Source: Saccharothrix ecbatanensis
Lineage (GTDB): Bacteria > Actinomycetota > Actinomycetes > Mycobacteriales > Pseudonocardiaceae
NCBI RefSeq assembly: GCF_014205015.1
Contig: NZ_JACHMO010000001.1
Coordinates: forward strand, 3,906,001-3,970,000
Direction: 5' to 3'
Length of the DNA stretch: 64,000 nucleotides
Of the stretch, positions 9,188-17,748 are shown in pieces. Each line of letters opens with the position of its first letter. Position 1 is the stretch's first letter. Under the pieces are notes generated by a model, which worked only from the letters and a program-made list of their open reading frames with translations, was not told the DNA's origin and searched no databases. The translations under genes and the position numbers were made by a program.

Positions 9188-9229
9188 TGATGACTTGTCA
9201 CGCCCCCAACGGGGCGTGACAAGTCATCA
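9188..9229. terminator. perfect 19-bp stem-loop after the glycosidase gene
   Basis: TGATGACTTGTCACGCCCC (9188-9206) and its exact complement (9211-9229) are separated by a four-base loop, CAAC. No T-run follows, but long perfect hairpins without a U-tract are common actinobacterial terminators. It lies 48 bases past the stop at 9139 and also overlaps the end of the truncated frame on the other strand, so it may instead be a recombination scar. Confidence 0.55.
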
Positions 9230-9610
9230 AGCGATCCGTGCGGCGCTGCTGCCCTGAGGAACGCGACGCCTTCGACGCCAGCTCCCGCCACGCCCTCGGC
9301 CAGGCCGTGGAGCACATCGGCACACCGGCGTCGCGCAACCGCGCCTCCACCGCTGCGATCATCGCCGAGGAGATCGTGCGGTGTCCGTACTCGGTGAACT
9401 CCACACAGAAGTGCATGACGTCGACCCTCAGGCTGCGGTCCACCCAGACCTGCACCGCGCGGCCCGGGCAATCGGTGTGCCCGGCGGGGTCGAGCGGCGT
9501 GGTGTCCTCGTCGTCGCACAGCTCCTCCAGCGCCGCAACGTCGTCGGGTAGGTCGTGCCGGGTCTCGATGATCATGTAGCCCAACTCGGTGAACCGGGTC
9601 ACCTCATCGA
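9198..9610 (-). pseudogene. C-terminal gene fragment fused to an IS3 end
   Basis: A coding-like stretch (EVTRFTELGYMIIETRHDLP, GHTDCPGRAVQVWV, MHFCVEFTEYGHRTISSAMI) continues in one frame to a stop at 9198 but has no start of its own; upstream it runs into the truncated transposase gene. The HxxCPGxA...GH pattern recalls the C-terminal half of some actinobacterial plasmid ParB-like proteins, but this is a weak resemblance. The junction near 9607-9617 shows that an insertion or deletion cut the gene. Confidence 0.4.
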
Positions 9611-9934
9611 CCAACGTGGCGCGTTGCTCGCGCGGGTGAGGCCGACGACCCCGCGCTCGCGCATGACCCGGCCGACCCGTTTGTGATTCACCCGACGGCC
9701 ACGACGGCGCAGCGTGGCGACGATCCGCGGACGCCCGTAGGCACCCCGGTGGCAGGCGTGGACCTCGCCGATCTCGGCGGCCAGGCGCTCGTCGTCCGCA
9801 GCCCGCTCCGCCCGGGTTGGGGTGGCGGCGAGCCATTCGTAGAAGCCCGGACGCCGCACGCCCAGGACCCTGCACAGCCGGGTGACGCCGAAGACGGCGC
9901 GATGCTCGGAGATGAACCGGTAGCTGCGGGTCAA
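9599..9934 (-). pseudogene. IS3 transposase OrfB, N-terminal fragment
   Basis: 111 codons carrying the HTH_21-like N-terminal region of IS3 OrfB (MTRSYRFISEHRAVFGVTRL, GAYGRPRIVATLRRRG, NHKRVGRVMRERGVVGLTR). A complete protein would continue with a ~170-residue rve/DDE domain, which is absent; the last residues (ASNAPRWSMR) are already read from foreign sequence. Confidence 0.8.
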
Positions 9935-10230
9935 CGACCCATCTCCTTGGCAAAATACGCGGCGGCTTTCCGGAGGATGTCCTTCTCCAACTCCAGTTCC
10001 GCCACCCGCTTGCGCAGCGCCCGCAGCTCCTCCTGGTCCACCACCGCCGCCGCGTCGACCGGTCCGACCTGCGCCTGTTCGGCGGTGCGTACCCAGTTGC
10101 GCAGGGTCTCGTGGTTCACGCCCAACTCGCGGGCGACCTGCCGCAACGGCCGGTCCGACGAGCGGGCCAGCTCGACGGCGTCCCTGCGGAACTGCTCGGG
10201 GTACTTCGACTTGCCTGACACGGGGAACAT
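9931..10230 (-). CDS. IS3 transposase OrfA
   Basis: A 99-residue DNA-binding subunit of an IS3 transposase with an N-terminal helix-turn-helix (YPEQFRRDAVELARSSDR, VARELGVNHETLRNWV) and a C-terminal leucine-zipper-like coiled coil (ELRALRKRVAELELEKDILRK is the heptad region). It is complete and normally linked to OrfB by frameshifting near the ATGA overlap, but OrfB here is truncated, so it has no catalytic partner in cis. Confidence 0.85.
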   Translation of the reverse strand: MFPVSGKSKYPEQFRRDAVELARSSDRPLRQVARELGVNHETLRNWVRTAEQAQVGPVDAAAVVDQEELRALRKRVAELELEKDILRKAAAYFAKEMGR

Positions 10231-10254
10231 CCTTCCCCAGACCGCTGTCTGGGA

Positions 10255-10530
10255 TCAGGGTGTCCGGTTCAAGGGGACAACCTCAATCATCGTGCCGATG
10301 CAGTTCGGACCAGACCGGTGGAACAGTGCGAGCGGCTGTACGCCGAGCGCGTCGGCGAGGACGAAGACGCGGTCGAGGCTGGGTGACTGTCTGCCGTTCT
10401 CGATGCGGTTGACGGTCTTGCGGTCGAAACCGCAGGCTTCGGCCAGCGGTCCCTGTGTCCAGTCGCAGCGCCGCGATGCGGTGCGGTGCGGTGCGGTGCC
10501 GAATCGTGTCCGGTTCTCAGTGAGGGGCAC
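10255..10530 (-). CDS. small XRE-family helix-turn-helix regulator
   Basis: A 91-residue frame with a Cro/C1-type helix-turn-helix: WTQGPLAEACGFDRKTVNRI, then ENGRQSPSLDRVFVLADALG and PLALFHRSG. The N-terminal ~25 residues do not align with usual XRE proteins and cover a four-copy TGCGG tandem repeat, so the start is uncertain and any change in copy number would shift the frame. It lies between the IS remnant and the first recombinase and may have belonged to a mobile element. Confidence 0.55.
   Translation of the reverse strand: MPLTENRTRFGTAPHRTASRRCDWTQGPLAEACGFDRKTVNRIENGRQSPSLDRVFVLADALGVQPLALFHRSGPNCIGTMIEVVPLNRTP
10477..10496. repeat. four tandem TGCGG units
   Basis: Four perfect five-base units followed by a partial TGCC. 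They lie in the 5' part of the XRE frame, where they encode an APHRT-like repeat. The unit length is not a multiple of three, so slippage would switch the frame. Otherwise the 10531-10829 stretch shows no convincing gene. Confidence 0.7.
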
Positions 10531-10829
10531 ATGGTCCGACGTGGGCGTGGGGCCAGTCCGGGGCTTCGGCCATGATCTTGCCGACGGGACCGGCTCGTTG
10601 CCGTGTCGCCCGGCCGCACCAGGCGAACCGGGCCATCGGTGGAAATAGGCAAGGTCTGATGCCTACTTCGGCGGCACCTGCTGCCCAGCGACTTGAAGCA
10701 GCCAAGCAGAGGACTATTTGGTTGTATGCCTTGCTCTGTTCGAGTGGTACGCGGGTGGTTCCGCGTCAGTCCGGTGGTGCGGAGCGGTCACGCAGGGCGT
10801 TCCACTCCTCCACGATGAAGGCCCTCGCG

Positions 10830-12248
10830 ATGATCACGTCCAGAACCGACCAGGATCTGCTCGACGGCTGGTTACAAGCCAAACAGCGGCGAGGTGAGCG
10901 GAGGCGTTCGCAGGATCCGTACCTGCACCTTGGGTTGCGGTTCGCGTTCTACGGGCGGATGTCGACCTCGGAGCACCAGGATCGGCACACCTCTCGGCTG
11001 TGGCAGCGGGAGATGAGCGAGCTGCTGGTCGAAGGCCACGGGGTGGTCGTGGCGGAGTTCTTCGACGAGGGGGTCTCGCGTCGCCGTAAGTGGTCCAACC
11101 GGCCGGAGGGTGACCGGTTGCTGGAGGCGTTGGCCGATCCGGACCGCGGGTTCGACGCGATCGTGGTGGGAGAGTACGAACGGGCGTTCTACGGCCGCCA
11201 GTTCGACGAGATGGTGCCGCTGATCCGGGCCGCCGGTGTGCAGGTGTGGCTGCCGGAGGTCGCCGGCCCAGTGGATCTGGATGACGGCGAGCACCGCCGG
11301 TTGATGCGATTCCTGGGGGCGCAGTCCCAGCGTGAGGTGATCCGAGCCCGCAACCGGTCGCTGCGGTCGATGAAGGCCCAGACCGAACTCGGCCGCTATC
11401 TGGGAGGCCGCCCGCCCTACGGGTACATGCTGGTCGACGCGGGGCCGCACCCGAACCGTGCGGATGCGCGGTGGGGGCGGCGGGCGTGGAAGTTGGCGCC
11501 GGACCCGCGGACCGCCCCGCACGTGAAGTGGATCTTCGCCCGCCGCCTGGAGGGGATGTCGGTGGCGGGGATCGCCCGCGGGCTCAACGAGCGGGGTGTG
11601 CCGTGTCCGTCGGCGGCCGATCCGGGGCGCAACCGGCACCGGTCGGGGCAGGGGTGGGGTGCGCCGACGGTGAAGACGATCCTGGAGAATCCGCGCTATA
11701 CCGGTCGGCAGGTGTGGAACCGGATGGCAGGCGACCGTGACGAGGTCGACCCGCGCACCGGACGGCCGGGCCAGTACCCGAACCTGCCGCAGGACTGGGC
11801 GATCTCTCTCGATGTCGCGCACGCGCCCCTGGTGGGTATGCGGGAGTTCACCGAGGCGCAGAAGGTGCGTGCCCGGCGCCCGGCGGGTGATGGTGGTCGC
11901 CGGGAGTACCTGTTGGGTGGGTTGGCGGTGTGCGGGCTGTGTGATCGTCGGATGGACGCGCACTGGGTGAACGGCCGTCCCGGTTACCGCTGTCGCCACG
12001 GCTACAACAGTTCTCGTCCGCGTCCGGCGGGCGCGCCGAGTCCGCTGTACTGGCGGGAGAATCGCCTGCTGGAGCACATCGCCCTCGTGGTGATGCCCGA
12101 CCGACCGGTGTGCGCTGAGACCGGTGGTGCGGTTGTCGCGTCGTGGAGCGAAGGCACTCGGGTGATCTGCGCACGGGACGGCGTCGAGATCCGCCATGAG
12201 TACGGTCCCCGGGCGCCTGTCGGACGGCGGCGGAAGACCACGGCCTGA
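10830..12248 (+). CDS. large serine recombinase, type A (copy 1)
   Basis: A 472-residue site-specific recombinase. Resolvase domain: catalytic S45 in YGRMSTSEHQD, AEFFDEGVSRRRKWSNRP and GFDAIVVGEYERAF. Then the recombinase domain (RYLGGRPPYGYMLVDAG; GIARGLNERGVPCPS; ENPRYTGRQVWNR) and a zinc ribbon (CGLCDRRMDAHWVNGRPGYR with RCRHGYN). I chose ATG 10830 because GAAGG lies eight bases upstream and the second copy starts at the matching point. It forms a pair with the type-B recombinase at 13549; a minus-strand cargo gene lies between them. LSRs of this kind integrate or excise elements, and two different ones per element recall CcrA/CcrB of SCCmec. Confidence 0.88.
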   Translation: MITSRTDQDLLDGWLQAKQRRGERRRSQDPYLHLGLRFAFYGRMSTSEHQDRHTSRLWQREMSELLVEGHGVVVAEFFDEGVSRRRKWSNRPEGDRLLEALADPDRGFDAIVVGEYERAFYGRQFDEMVPLIRAAGVQVWLPEVAGPVDLDDGEHRRLMRFLGAQSQREVIRARNRSLRSMKAQTELGRYLGGRPPYGYMLVDAGPHPNRADARWGRRAWKLAPDPRTAPHVKWIFARRLEGMSVAGIARGLNERGVPCPSAADPGRNRHRSGQGWGAPTVKTILENPRYTGRQVWNRMAGDRDEVDPRTGRPGQYPNLPQDWAISLDVAHAPLVGMREFTEAQKVRARRPAGDGGRREYLLGGLAVCGLCDRRMDAHWVNGRPGYRCRHGYNSSRPRPAGAPSPLYWRENRLLEHIALVVMPDRPVCAETGGAVVASWSEGTRVICARDGVEIRHEYGPRAPVGRRRKTTA

Positions 12249-12360
12249 TCCGGTCGTGCTGGTTGTCCGCATCCTGGATCAGCATCCGCGTCAGCGGGTG
12301 GCGGGGGTCTGCGGTGACGGGCCGGTCGGCGGTCCGTCGATCGGGGCTGTTGGTCGGAGG

Positions 12361-13197
12361 TCAGTAGCCGCCTGGTGCGGTCGGGGTGGGCGGTGGCGGT
12401 ATGAGGTCGCGCAGGTAGCCGATGCCGGCGGTGACGAGGTAGTCCGCCGATGCGGTGTCCAGTTTCCAGGGGTGTCGCAGCAGCAGTTTTCGCAGCTGGC
12501 TGTTGTCCTTGATCCGGGCGGGTCGTGTGGGTAGTCGGGAGAATCGCTCGCCGTCGGATCCCCAGTGCGGGTCGGTCGGGTCGTCGAGGGCGGTGAGGAA
12601 GCGGTCGACCAGTCTTGGCCAGGTGGGTGTGCCCCACCAGTGGCGGCAGGCGAGTCCGCCGTGCGCGGCGGCGCGCCGGAAGGCGTAGTGGGCGCTGTGT
12701 TCCTCGGCCTGGATGGCGACGGTGCCGAGTGTTCCGGCGACGTGGTCGGTGAGCTCGTCGAGTCCGTCGCGGGCGATGTCGGCCAGCGTGGCCCCGATGG
12801 GCAGCCTGCGGTCCGGGTCGATGAGCCAGCGGCAGAGCCTGCCCATGAGCCAGTCGACGGCCTCGATGTCGAGGCGGTCCAACTCGGAGGTGGGCGAGTG
12901 GGCGTCGATGCCGCAGTCGGTGCGCCAGCGACGGATCATGTCCCGGACCCTGTGGGTGGTGTGGGAGTTGATCCGCAGCATGTCCCCGTCGCCCAGCGGG
13001 CCGTCTCCGGCGTGCCAGTCTTCCACGGGGCTGTTACGCCACGCGCTGTTGACCAGGCCGACGGCGGCCAGGTCCAGCACGGCGCCGACGTGGTCGGGGT
13101 CGATGCCGACCTGGTGGCGCAGCATCGCCTCCACCAGGTTCTCCTCCTGCTCGGTGGTGGGTTCGCCTTGCCTTGCGGCACCCTCGTCCGTGCTCAT
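12361..13197 (-). CDS. unknown protein between two serine recombinases (cargo 1)
   Basis: A 278-residue soluble protein I do not recognise. The ATG at 13197 has GAAGGG seven bases upstream. The sequence is acidic and helical: early EENLVEAMLRHQVGIDPDHV, a central DRLDIEAVDWLMGRLCRWL, AHYAFRRAAAHGGLACRHWW and a proline-rich end PPPPTPTAPGGY. No membrane segment, nuclease or NTPase motif is evident. It is convergent with recombinase A1 (113 bases apart) and divergent from B1, the same slot filled by the DUF4365/PIN protein in the second pair, so an accessory or defence role is a reasonable guess. The 351 bases from 13198 to 13548 contain no supported gene. Confidence 0.7.
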   Translation of the reverse strand: MSTDEGAARQGEPTTEQEENLVEAMLRHQVGIDPDHVGAVLDLAAVGLVNSAWRNSPVEDWHAGDGPLGDGDMLRINSHTTHRVRDMIRRWRTDCGIDAHSPTSELDRLDIEAVDWLMGRLCRWLIDPDRRLPIGATLADIARDGLDELTDHVAGTLGTVAIQAEEHSAHYAFRRAAAHGGLACRHWWGTPTWPRLVDRFLTALDDPTDPHWGSDGERFSRLPTRPARIKDNSQLRKLLLRHPWKLDTASADYLVTAGIGYLRDLIPPPPTPTAPGGY

Positions 13198-13548
13198 GCA
13201 GACGCCCTTCACCGATTCGGCAGCCAGTGGCGGTCGCAGCCGACGGCGACTCTAACCACGGCGACCATCCGCCGGTAGACGCGCGCCTGCGTGTCCGTGG
13301 ACGTCCACCGATCCCCCTCCGGCACGCACGACCGACGAACGCACAGCTCACGCCTGTACCACTCGACGTCCTCTGCGTGGGACCGCGTCCATACCTACGC
13401 GCTGCGGCTGGAGGGCGCCTACACGAAAGGGTGAACTGGTGCTTCGTCAGGCTGGCACGCCGCCGCACCGGACCACGCTGCGGACCGGACCGCGACCACC
13501 GTGAAATGATCATGATTTTCCGGTGGCACGGCACAACAAAGGGCGGCG

Positions 13549-14979
13549 ATGATGACGGGTCGGGACATCATGATGGCCTGGATGGGACGGCAGGAGGACA
13601 CGCCGCGGGGAAGCCACCGCCGGTGCCCCGAGCCCGCGGACGGCCTGCGGTTCGCCTTCTACGGCCGCACCTCCACCATCGACCACCAAGACCCGGAAAC
13701 CTCGAAAGCGTGGCAGATGGAAGTCGCCTCCGAGACGATCGCCGGACACGGCCACATCGTGAAGGTGTTCTTCGACGCCGGGCAGTCCCGCCGCGGCGCG
13801 TGGCGCGACCGTCCCGCAGCCGCCGAGCTGCTGGCCGCGCTACGCGACCCGAACCGGGGATTCGACGCGATCATCGTGGGGGAATACGAGCGCGCGTTCG
13901 CCGGCGACCAACTGCCGCGACTGTTGGCCCTGTTCCGCCGCCATGGGGTGCAGGTGTGGCTGCCCGAGTCCGGGGAGGCGATCGACATGGACAACCCCGA
14001 GCACCGGGCCCTGGTCAAAATGCTGGGAGGACAGTCGCTGCGCGAGGTCGTGCGTGCCCGCCACCGCGCGATGGCCTCCATGCGCGTACAGACCCTGGAA
14101 GGGCGCTTCCTCGGCGGCCGGGCGCCCTACGGCTACCGGCTCGTCGAGTCCGGTACGCACCCCCGTCTCGCGGACGCCCGCCGCGGCCGCATGACCTACC
14201 GCCTGGAGGCCGACCCGGAAACCGCGCCGGTCGTACGGTGGTTGTTCGCCGAACGCCGGGCCGGCCGCAGCGTCGACAGCCTGGTCCGCGACCTCAACGA
14301 CCGCGGCGTCCCCTGCCCGGCCGCGCACGACTCCGACCGCAACACCCACCGCACCCGCCGCCGCTGGACCGCCGAGACGGTCACGGTGATCCTGCAGAAC
14401 CCGCGCTACACCGGCTGGCAGATCTGGAACCGGCAGGGCGTCGACCACGACCACACCACCCCCGCCGACCGCAGGCGCCGCCGCATGGTCAAACGCAACC
14501 CGACCGACCGGTGGGTCGTCTCCCGGCAACGCGCCCACACCCCACTGGTGAGCGAACAGGACTTCGTCGCTGTACAGCGGCTGCGCACCCGACGCGCCAC
14601 CACTACCGGCGAGACCCGCGAGTACCTGTTCGCCGGCCTGCTGCACTGCGGAACCTGCGACCGACGCCTGGACAGTCACTGGGTCAACGGACGCGCCGGC
14701 TACCGCTGCCGCCACGGCCACACCGGACCACGCACCGACGACCGACCGGCGACCCTCTACCTCCGCGAAGACCGCCTGATCACCAGGATCGGCCGCGCGC
14801 TGCACCTGCCCGCCGCCGCGAGCCCGCGCACGGTGGCCCAGCGCATCCGCGCCAACCAGGCGGTGGTCGTCTGCCGCGCCGACACGGTCACGATCGACGG
14901 GACACTTGCCGCTCCCACGCGGGAAAAGGAAAACCCCACGGAGCCGGTCCACTATGCTGGAACCAACCCCATGGGGTAA
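13549..14979 (+). CDS. large serine recombinase, type B (copy 1)
   Basis: A 476-residue paralogue of the type-A enzyme. The catalytic serine is S42 in YGRTSTIDHQD; VFFDAGQSRRGAWRDRP, GFDAIIVGEYERAFAGDQ, FLGGRAPYGYRLVESG and NPRYTGWQIWNRQG follow. The zinc ribbon is CGTCDRRLDSHWVNGRAGYR plus RCRHGH. Two ATGs in tandem (13549, 13552) sit after a GGGCGGCG stretch. Type B differs from type A by ATS/RTST at the active site and by DxxNxHRALVKMLGGQSLREVVRARH. Its 3' flank carries AACCCCAC...ATGGGGTAAC and then a partial tRNA-Leu 3' end, matching the flank of the type-B copy at 43415, which suggests the recombinase gene lies at the element's attachment end. Confidence 0.88.
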   Translation: MMTGRDIMMAWMGRQEDTPRGSHRRCPEPADGLRFAFYGRTSTIDHQDPETSKAWQMEVASETIAGHGHIVKVFFDAGQSRRGAWRDRPAAAELLAALRDPNRGFDAIIVGEYERAFAGDQLPRLLALFRRHGVQVWLPESGEAIDMDNPEHRALVKMLGGQSLREVVRARHRAMASMRVQTLEGRFLGGRAPYGYRLVESGTHPRLADARRGRMTYRLEADPETAPVVRWLFAERRAGRSVDSLVRDLNDRGVPCPAAHDSDRNTHRTRRRWTAETVTVILQNPRYTGWQIWNRQGVDHDHTTPADRRRRRMVKRNPTDRWVVSRQRAHTPLVSEQDFVAVQRLRTRRATTTGETREYLFAGLLHCGTCDRRLDSHWVNGRAGYRCRHGHTGPRTDDRPATLYLREDRLITRIGRALHLPAAASPRTVAQRIRANQAVVVCRADTVTIDGTLAAPTREKENPTEPVHYAGTNPMG

Positions 14980-15023
14980 CAATGTGTCCGAACTTGAACC
15001 CCCACGCGTGGGATACATCCCAC
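14971..15023. other. tRNA-Leu 3'-end remnant, candidate attachment site
   Basis: TGGGGTAAC-TGTGTCCGA followed by ACTTGAACCCCCAC repeats the sequence at 44847-44884 over the 3' end of the intact tRNA-Leu gene, but lacks a GGGGGG run and diverges after CCCCCAC. A short hairpin, GTGGGAT-AC-ATCCCAC (15008-15023), replaces the rest of the tRNA. In both places it directly follows a type-B recombinase. This fits an attachment site left by integration at tRNA-Leu. The rest of 15024-15315 shows no gene. Confidence 0.5.
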
Positions 15024-15315
15024 CCAGGGGGCCGAATCCCCGCACCTCGTCACCGCGATGATCTTGTGTGTTCCCCGTCCGCCGTGGGGACGTGTCACAC
15101 GAAGAACGTAGCACAGGCGATCTTCCGGTGTCCCACCGTCCACAGTGGCTGTTGTCCCCGCTGACGTACCGGTCAGAAGCCTTTGCAAACAGGATCTCCG
15201 ATTTAGACACTGTGATCAGCGACCTGCCCAGTCAGTGGCTCGTGTCGGCTTGCATTTCGGTGCACTGCAGTGACGTTGTGGAGCCGTAAGCGCGTGCCGT
15301 CAAGGTCTTGCACCG

Positions 15316-16299
15316 TTAGACCGTGGAGCCGTCCTCGGCGTCATGGCGGGTCTTGATGGCTGAGCCTGTAGGCCATCGAGTGGTGGCGTCTGCGCGGATG
15401 CCTTGCAGAGAAGCTGGATCGAGCGTCGTTTCGCGCAAGTCGGCGCCTCGCAGGTCGGCGTCGGACAAGTTCGCACCTACCAGGTTGGCTCCCACCAGAC
15501 TCGTGTGATGCAGGACGGCATTCCGTAGGTCGGCATCCTCGAGGTTGGCCTTGCGCAAATCGGCACCGGTCAGATCGGCATGCCGCAAATCTGCTCCCGC
15601 CAACCAGGCTCTGGCCAGGTTGGTGTGTCGGAACACCGTCCTGGCCAGTTGCGCCCCTCGGGGCAGCAACAGACTCCTCAGATCGACACGGGACAGGATC
15701 AACGCCGGACTCCCGGCCGCCTCGGGGCGCCGGGAGAGGACGACCATGACGGCCTGGATGTCGGGCATACGTCGCTGCAACCACGGAAGCCGCTCATCAA
15801 CGACCCCGTCCGCGGGGCGTGACTTCCTGGGTTCGTCAACGCCCCAGGGCGCATGGTTGCGCACGAACACTCCCAAGACGAACTGCACGGTGTTCCGGTC
15901 CGCCGGCGAGTTGCGTGCGATCCGCTCCAACGCGTAGATGCCGCCGACACGGACGTCCAGGTTGTCGCTGCCGAGTTGGTCGATCGCCCGGGTGAACCGC
16001 TCGGTGATCTGACCTTCCCGACTCACCTGCACCTGGCGCCACGCCGCGGCAGCACCCACGAGGACCAACAGCCCTCCTACCGCCTGTAGGAGAGTTGATC
16101 GCACGCTGTTCTGCAGCTGTCCTTGCGCCTGCTGGAGCTGGATGCGCTTCTCAGCATCAACGACGCCACGCAACGCAGTCTCGCCCAGAGGCGGATGTAG
16201 CCACTGGGGAACCAAGGCTGCGACGAACACAACGACCACTAGGAACGCGATGACGACAAGGCCACCGCGCCATAAGGCTCCCCGACTCATGCAACGCAT
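15316..16299 (-). CDS. membrane pentapeptide-repeat protein
   Basis: A 327-residue protein with two predicted membrane segments (about residues 11-31, VIAFLVVVVFVAALV, and 71-88, LLQAVGGLLVLVGAAAAW), a cytoplasmic middle (ITERFTRAIDQLGSDNLDVRVGGIYALERIA) and a C-terminal run of A(D/N)LxxA pentapeptides from about residue 205 (AWLAGADLRHADLTGADLRK and LVGANLSDADLRGADLRE). Repeats of this type fold as a square beta-helix. The IDQLGSDNLDVRVGGIYALE motif is common in actinobacterial and cyanobacterial membrane relatives of unknown role. An alternative ATG at 16290 would remove three residues. No operon partner is evident. Confidence 0.8.
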   Translation of the reverse strand: MRCMSRGALWRGGLVVIAFLVVVVFVAALVPQWLHPPLGETALRGVVDAEKRIQLQQAQGQLQNSVRSTLLQAVGGLLVLVGAAAAWRQVQVSREGQITERFTRAIDQLGSDNLDVRVGGIYALERIARNSPADRNTVQFVLGVFVRNHAPWGVDEPRKSRPADGVVDERLPWLQRRMPDIQAVMVVLSRRPEAAGSPALILSRVDLRSLLLPRGAQLARTVFRHTNLARAWLAGADLRHADLTGADLRKANLEDADLRNAVLHHTSLVGANLVGANLSDADLRGADLRETTLDPASLQGIRADATTRWPTGSAIKTRHDAEDGSTV

Positions 16300-16507
16300 C
16301 CTCGCCGAGATGGCGGCCTACCGGTGGTCGAACCGCACAACACTCCGTACCCGTCTGCGACTGTCCCGCCAAGGATACCGACGCTGACGCACCGACCACG
16401 TTGCCATCGTGGCCGGCTCCTTGGTGCCCACCTGCGGCCGCCGCGTCGCACGAGTGCTTGAAGAACTACCGGGGACTTGGCAGAGCAGCAGGCTCGTCGG
16501 TGTGTTG

Positions 16508-16726
16508 TTACAGCAGTTCGCGCAGTTCCGCTGCCTGGGGGTGGTCCGGTCTGTAGACCTCCAGGACGATTTCTAGTGCCTTGATCGCCCACCCACGGGC
16601 CGCGTCCGATTCGCCGAGCACGGAGAGCGCGAACGCCTTGGTGTTCCAGTAGGCCGCGAGCAGTGGATGTTCACTGGGCAGGGCGACCACCTGCTCGGTC
16701 TAGAGCACCGAGTCGATCAGCTCGAG
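16508..16726 (-). pseudogene. TPR-protein C-terminal remnant with an in-frame stop
   Basis: The final helices of a tetratricopeptide protein (HPLLAAYWNTKAFALSVLGE, AARGWAIKALEIVLEVYRPD, HPQAAELRELL) are intact to the stop at 16508. Upstream the same frame reads ALELIDSVL, a TAG, then TEQVVALPSEHP, so the gene is broken and its 5' part is replaced by a DNRLRE-type fragment on the other strand. It is probably a fragment of a TPR-containing regulator. Confidence 0.5.
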
Positions 16727-16741
16727 CGCGGTCAGCAAACC

Positions 16742-17330
16742 GACAGCACGATCGACTTCCTGGACGCCGAGAGCCGAGTGCACTCCAGCATCCCCGTCCC
16801 GCTGATGTGGGACGCCGAGGTCGACAAGCGCAACGGTGAGCACGTCAACCCCGCCACTGTCGGCACCGCGGTCCAGACCGCCGCCGACGGTTCCACACAC
16901 CTCGTTGTCACCCCAGACCCGGTGTGGTTCAACGACCCCAAACGCGCCTACCCGATCACGGTCGACCCGACCTACGCGGTCGGCACGGCGTACTCCAGCT
17001 TCGACACCCGGCTGCAGTCGGACCACACGACCGACCAGTCCACGTCGCCGGAGCTGAAGCTTGGCACCTACAACCGCAGCGCGGTCAAGGCGCGGTCGTT
17101 CCTCAATTCTCCGTCGCCTCGTTCAAGGGCAAGCAGATCCTGAACGCGCACCTGCCGATGTTCGAGACGTGGTCCTACTCGCGCACCCCGTCGACGATGA
17201 TCGTCCGCAGCACCCACCATCGCGTCGACCTCACCTGCCGAGGTATCCAACGCTCGCAGCACCCGAGCCGCCTGATCGCCGACGCCGGCCGCACACCCGC
17301 GACGGTCAGCCGAAGCAACTCTTCACAACC
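16742..17330 (+). pseudogene. DNRLRE/RHS-associated gene fragment, frameshifted
   Basis: No start codon belongs to it. The translation (VPLMWDAEVDKRNGEHVNPA, VVTPDPVWFNDPKRAYPITVDPTYA, FDTRLQSDHTTDQSTSPELK, GTYNRSAVKARSFLN) matches the end of the prodomain and the beginning of the DNRLRE domain found at the N-terminus of actinobacterial RHS proteins. Near 17105 one base is missing and the reading continues in another frame (SVASFKGKQILNAHLPMFET). It faces the intact RHS operon and may be a leftover of an older copy or cassette. Confidence 0.55.
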
Positions 17331-17451
17331 CGCGCGATCAACCTGACCGGCCGCTTCATCTCCGACACCACGACCACCCCCATCCGGCAGGACAAGGACC
17401 TACCGGACAACAGCCTCCCAGTCACACGAGCCATAACTAAGCGGCGACACG

Positions 17452-17748
17452 CTACTGGGTCGCGTCCGTGTCACTCTCGGTCTCCCCGTCGACGAACTCA
17501 CCCAAACGTTTCTGGAAAGCCAGGTTCCGCGGCAACTCGTCCTTCCAAGTCTCCGAAAAGACGACTGCGGCCTTCCCCTCCGACATCGGCATCACACCGG
17601 CTGAGTTCAACACCGCGATACAACCCACCACCTCACAACCCATGTCGCGCAGCCGGGTGAGTATCACCTCCAGATTGTCGCCGTCACGTGCCCACCGGGC
17701 GACCTCGTCCAGATCGACGTCGACTCCGAAGAAGTCCTCAAGCCTCAC
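17452..17748 (-). CDS. candidate immunity protein for the RHS toxin
   Basis: A 98-residue acidic protein (MRLEDFFGVDVDLDEVARWA, LRDMGCEVVGCIAVLNSAGV, VVFSETWKDELPRNLAFQKRL) whose ATG overlaps the RHS stop codon by four bases. The tight coupling to the end of a polymorphic toxin gene is the reason for the call; the family is not one I recognise. No signal peptide is visible, so it would protect in the cytoplasm. Confidence 0.65.
   Translation of the reverse strand: MRLEDFFGVDVDLDEVARWARDGDNLEVILTRLRDMGCEVVGCIAVLNSAGVMPMSEGKAAVVFSETWKDELPRNLAFQKRLGEFVDGETESDTDATQ

Larger units (their letters stand above)
9599..10230 (-). mobile_element. decayed IS3-family insertion sequence
   Basis: An intact orfA (9931-10230) overlaps the 5' third of orfB by the four-base ATGA typical of IS3 elements. 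The DDE integrase core and the distal IS end are missing, so the element cannot move on its own. It abuts a gene fragment on its 3' side, marking a deletion junction. Confidence 0.8.

Noticed and set aside
15000..15060. A second functional tRNA at the left attachment site
   Set aside because: Only the T-loop and part of the acceptor are present; the acceptor pairing and anticodon arm are missing.
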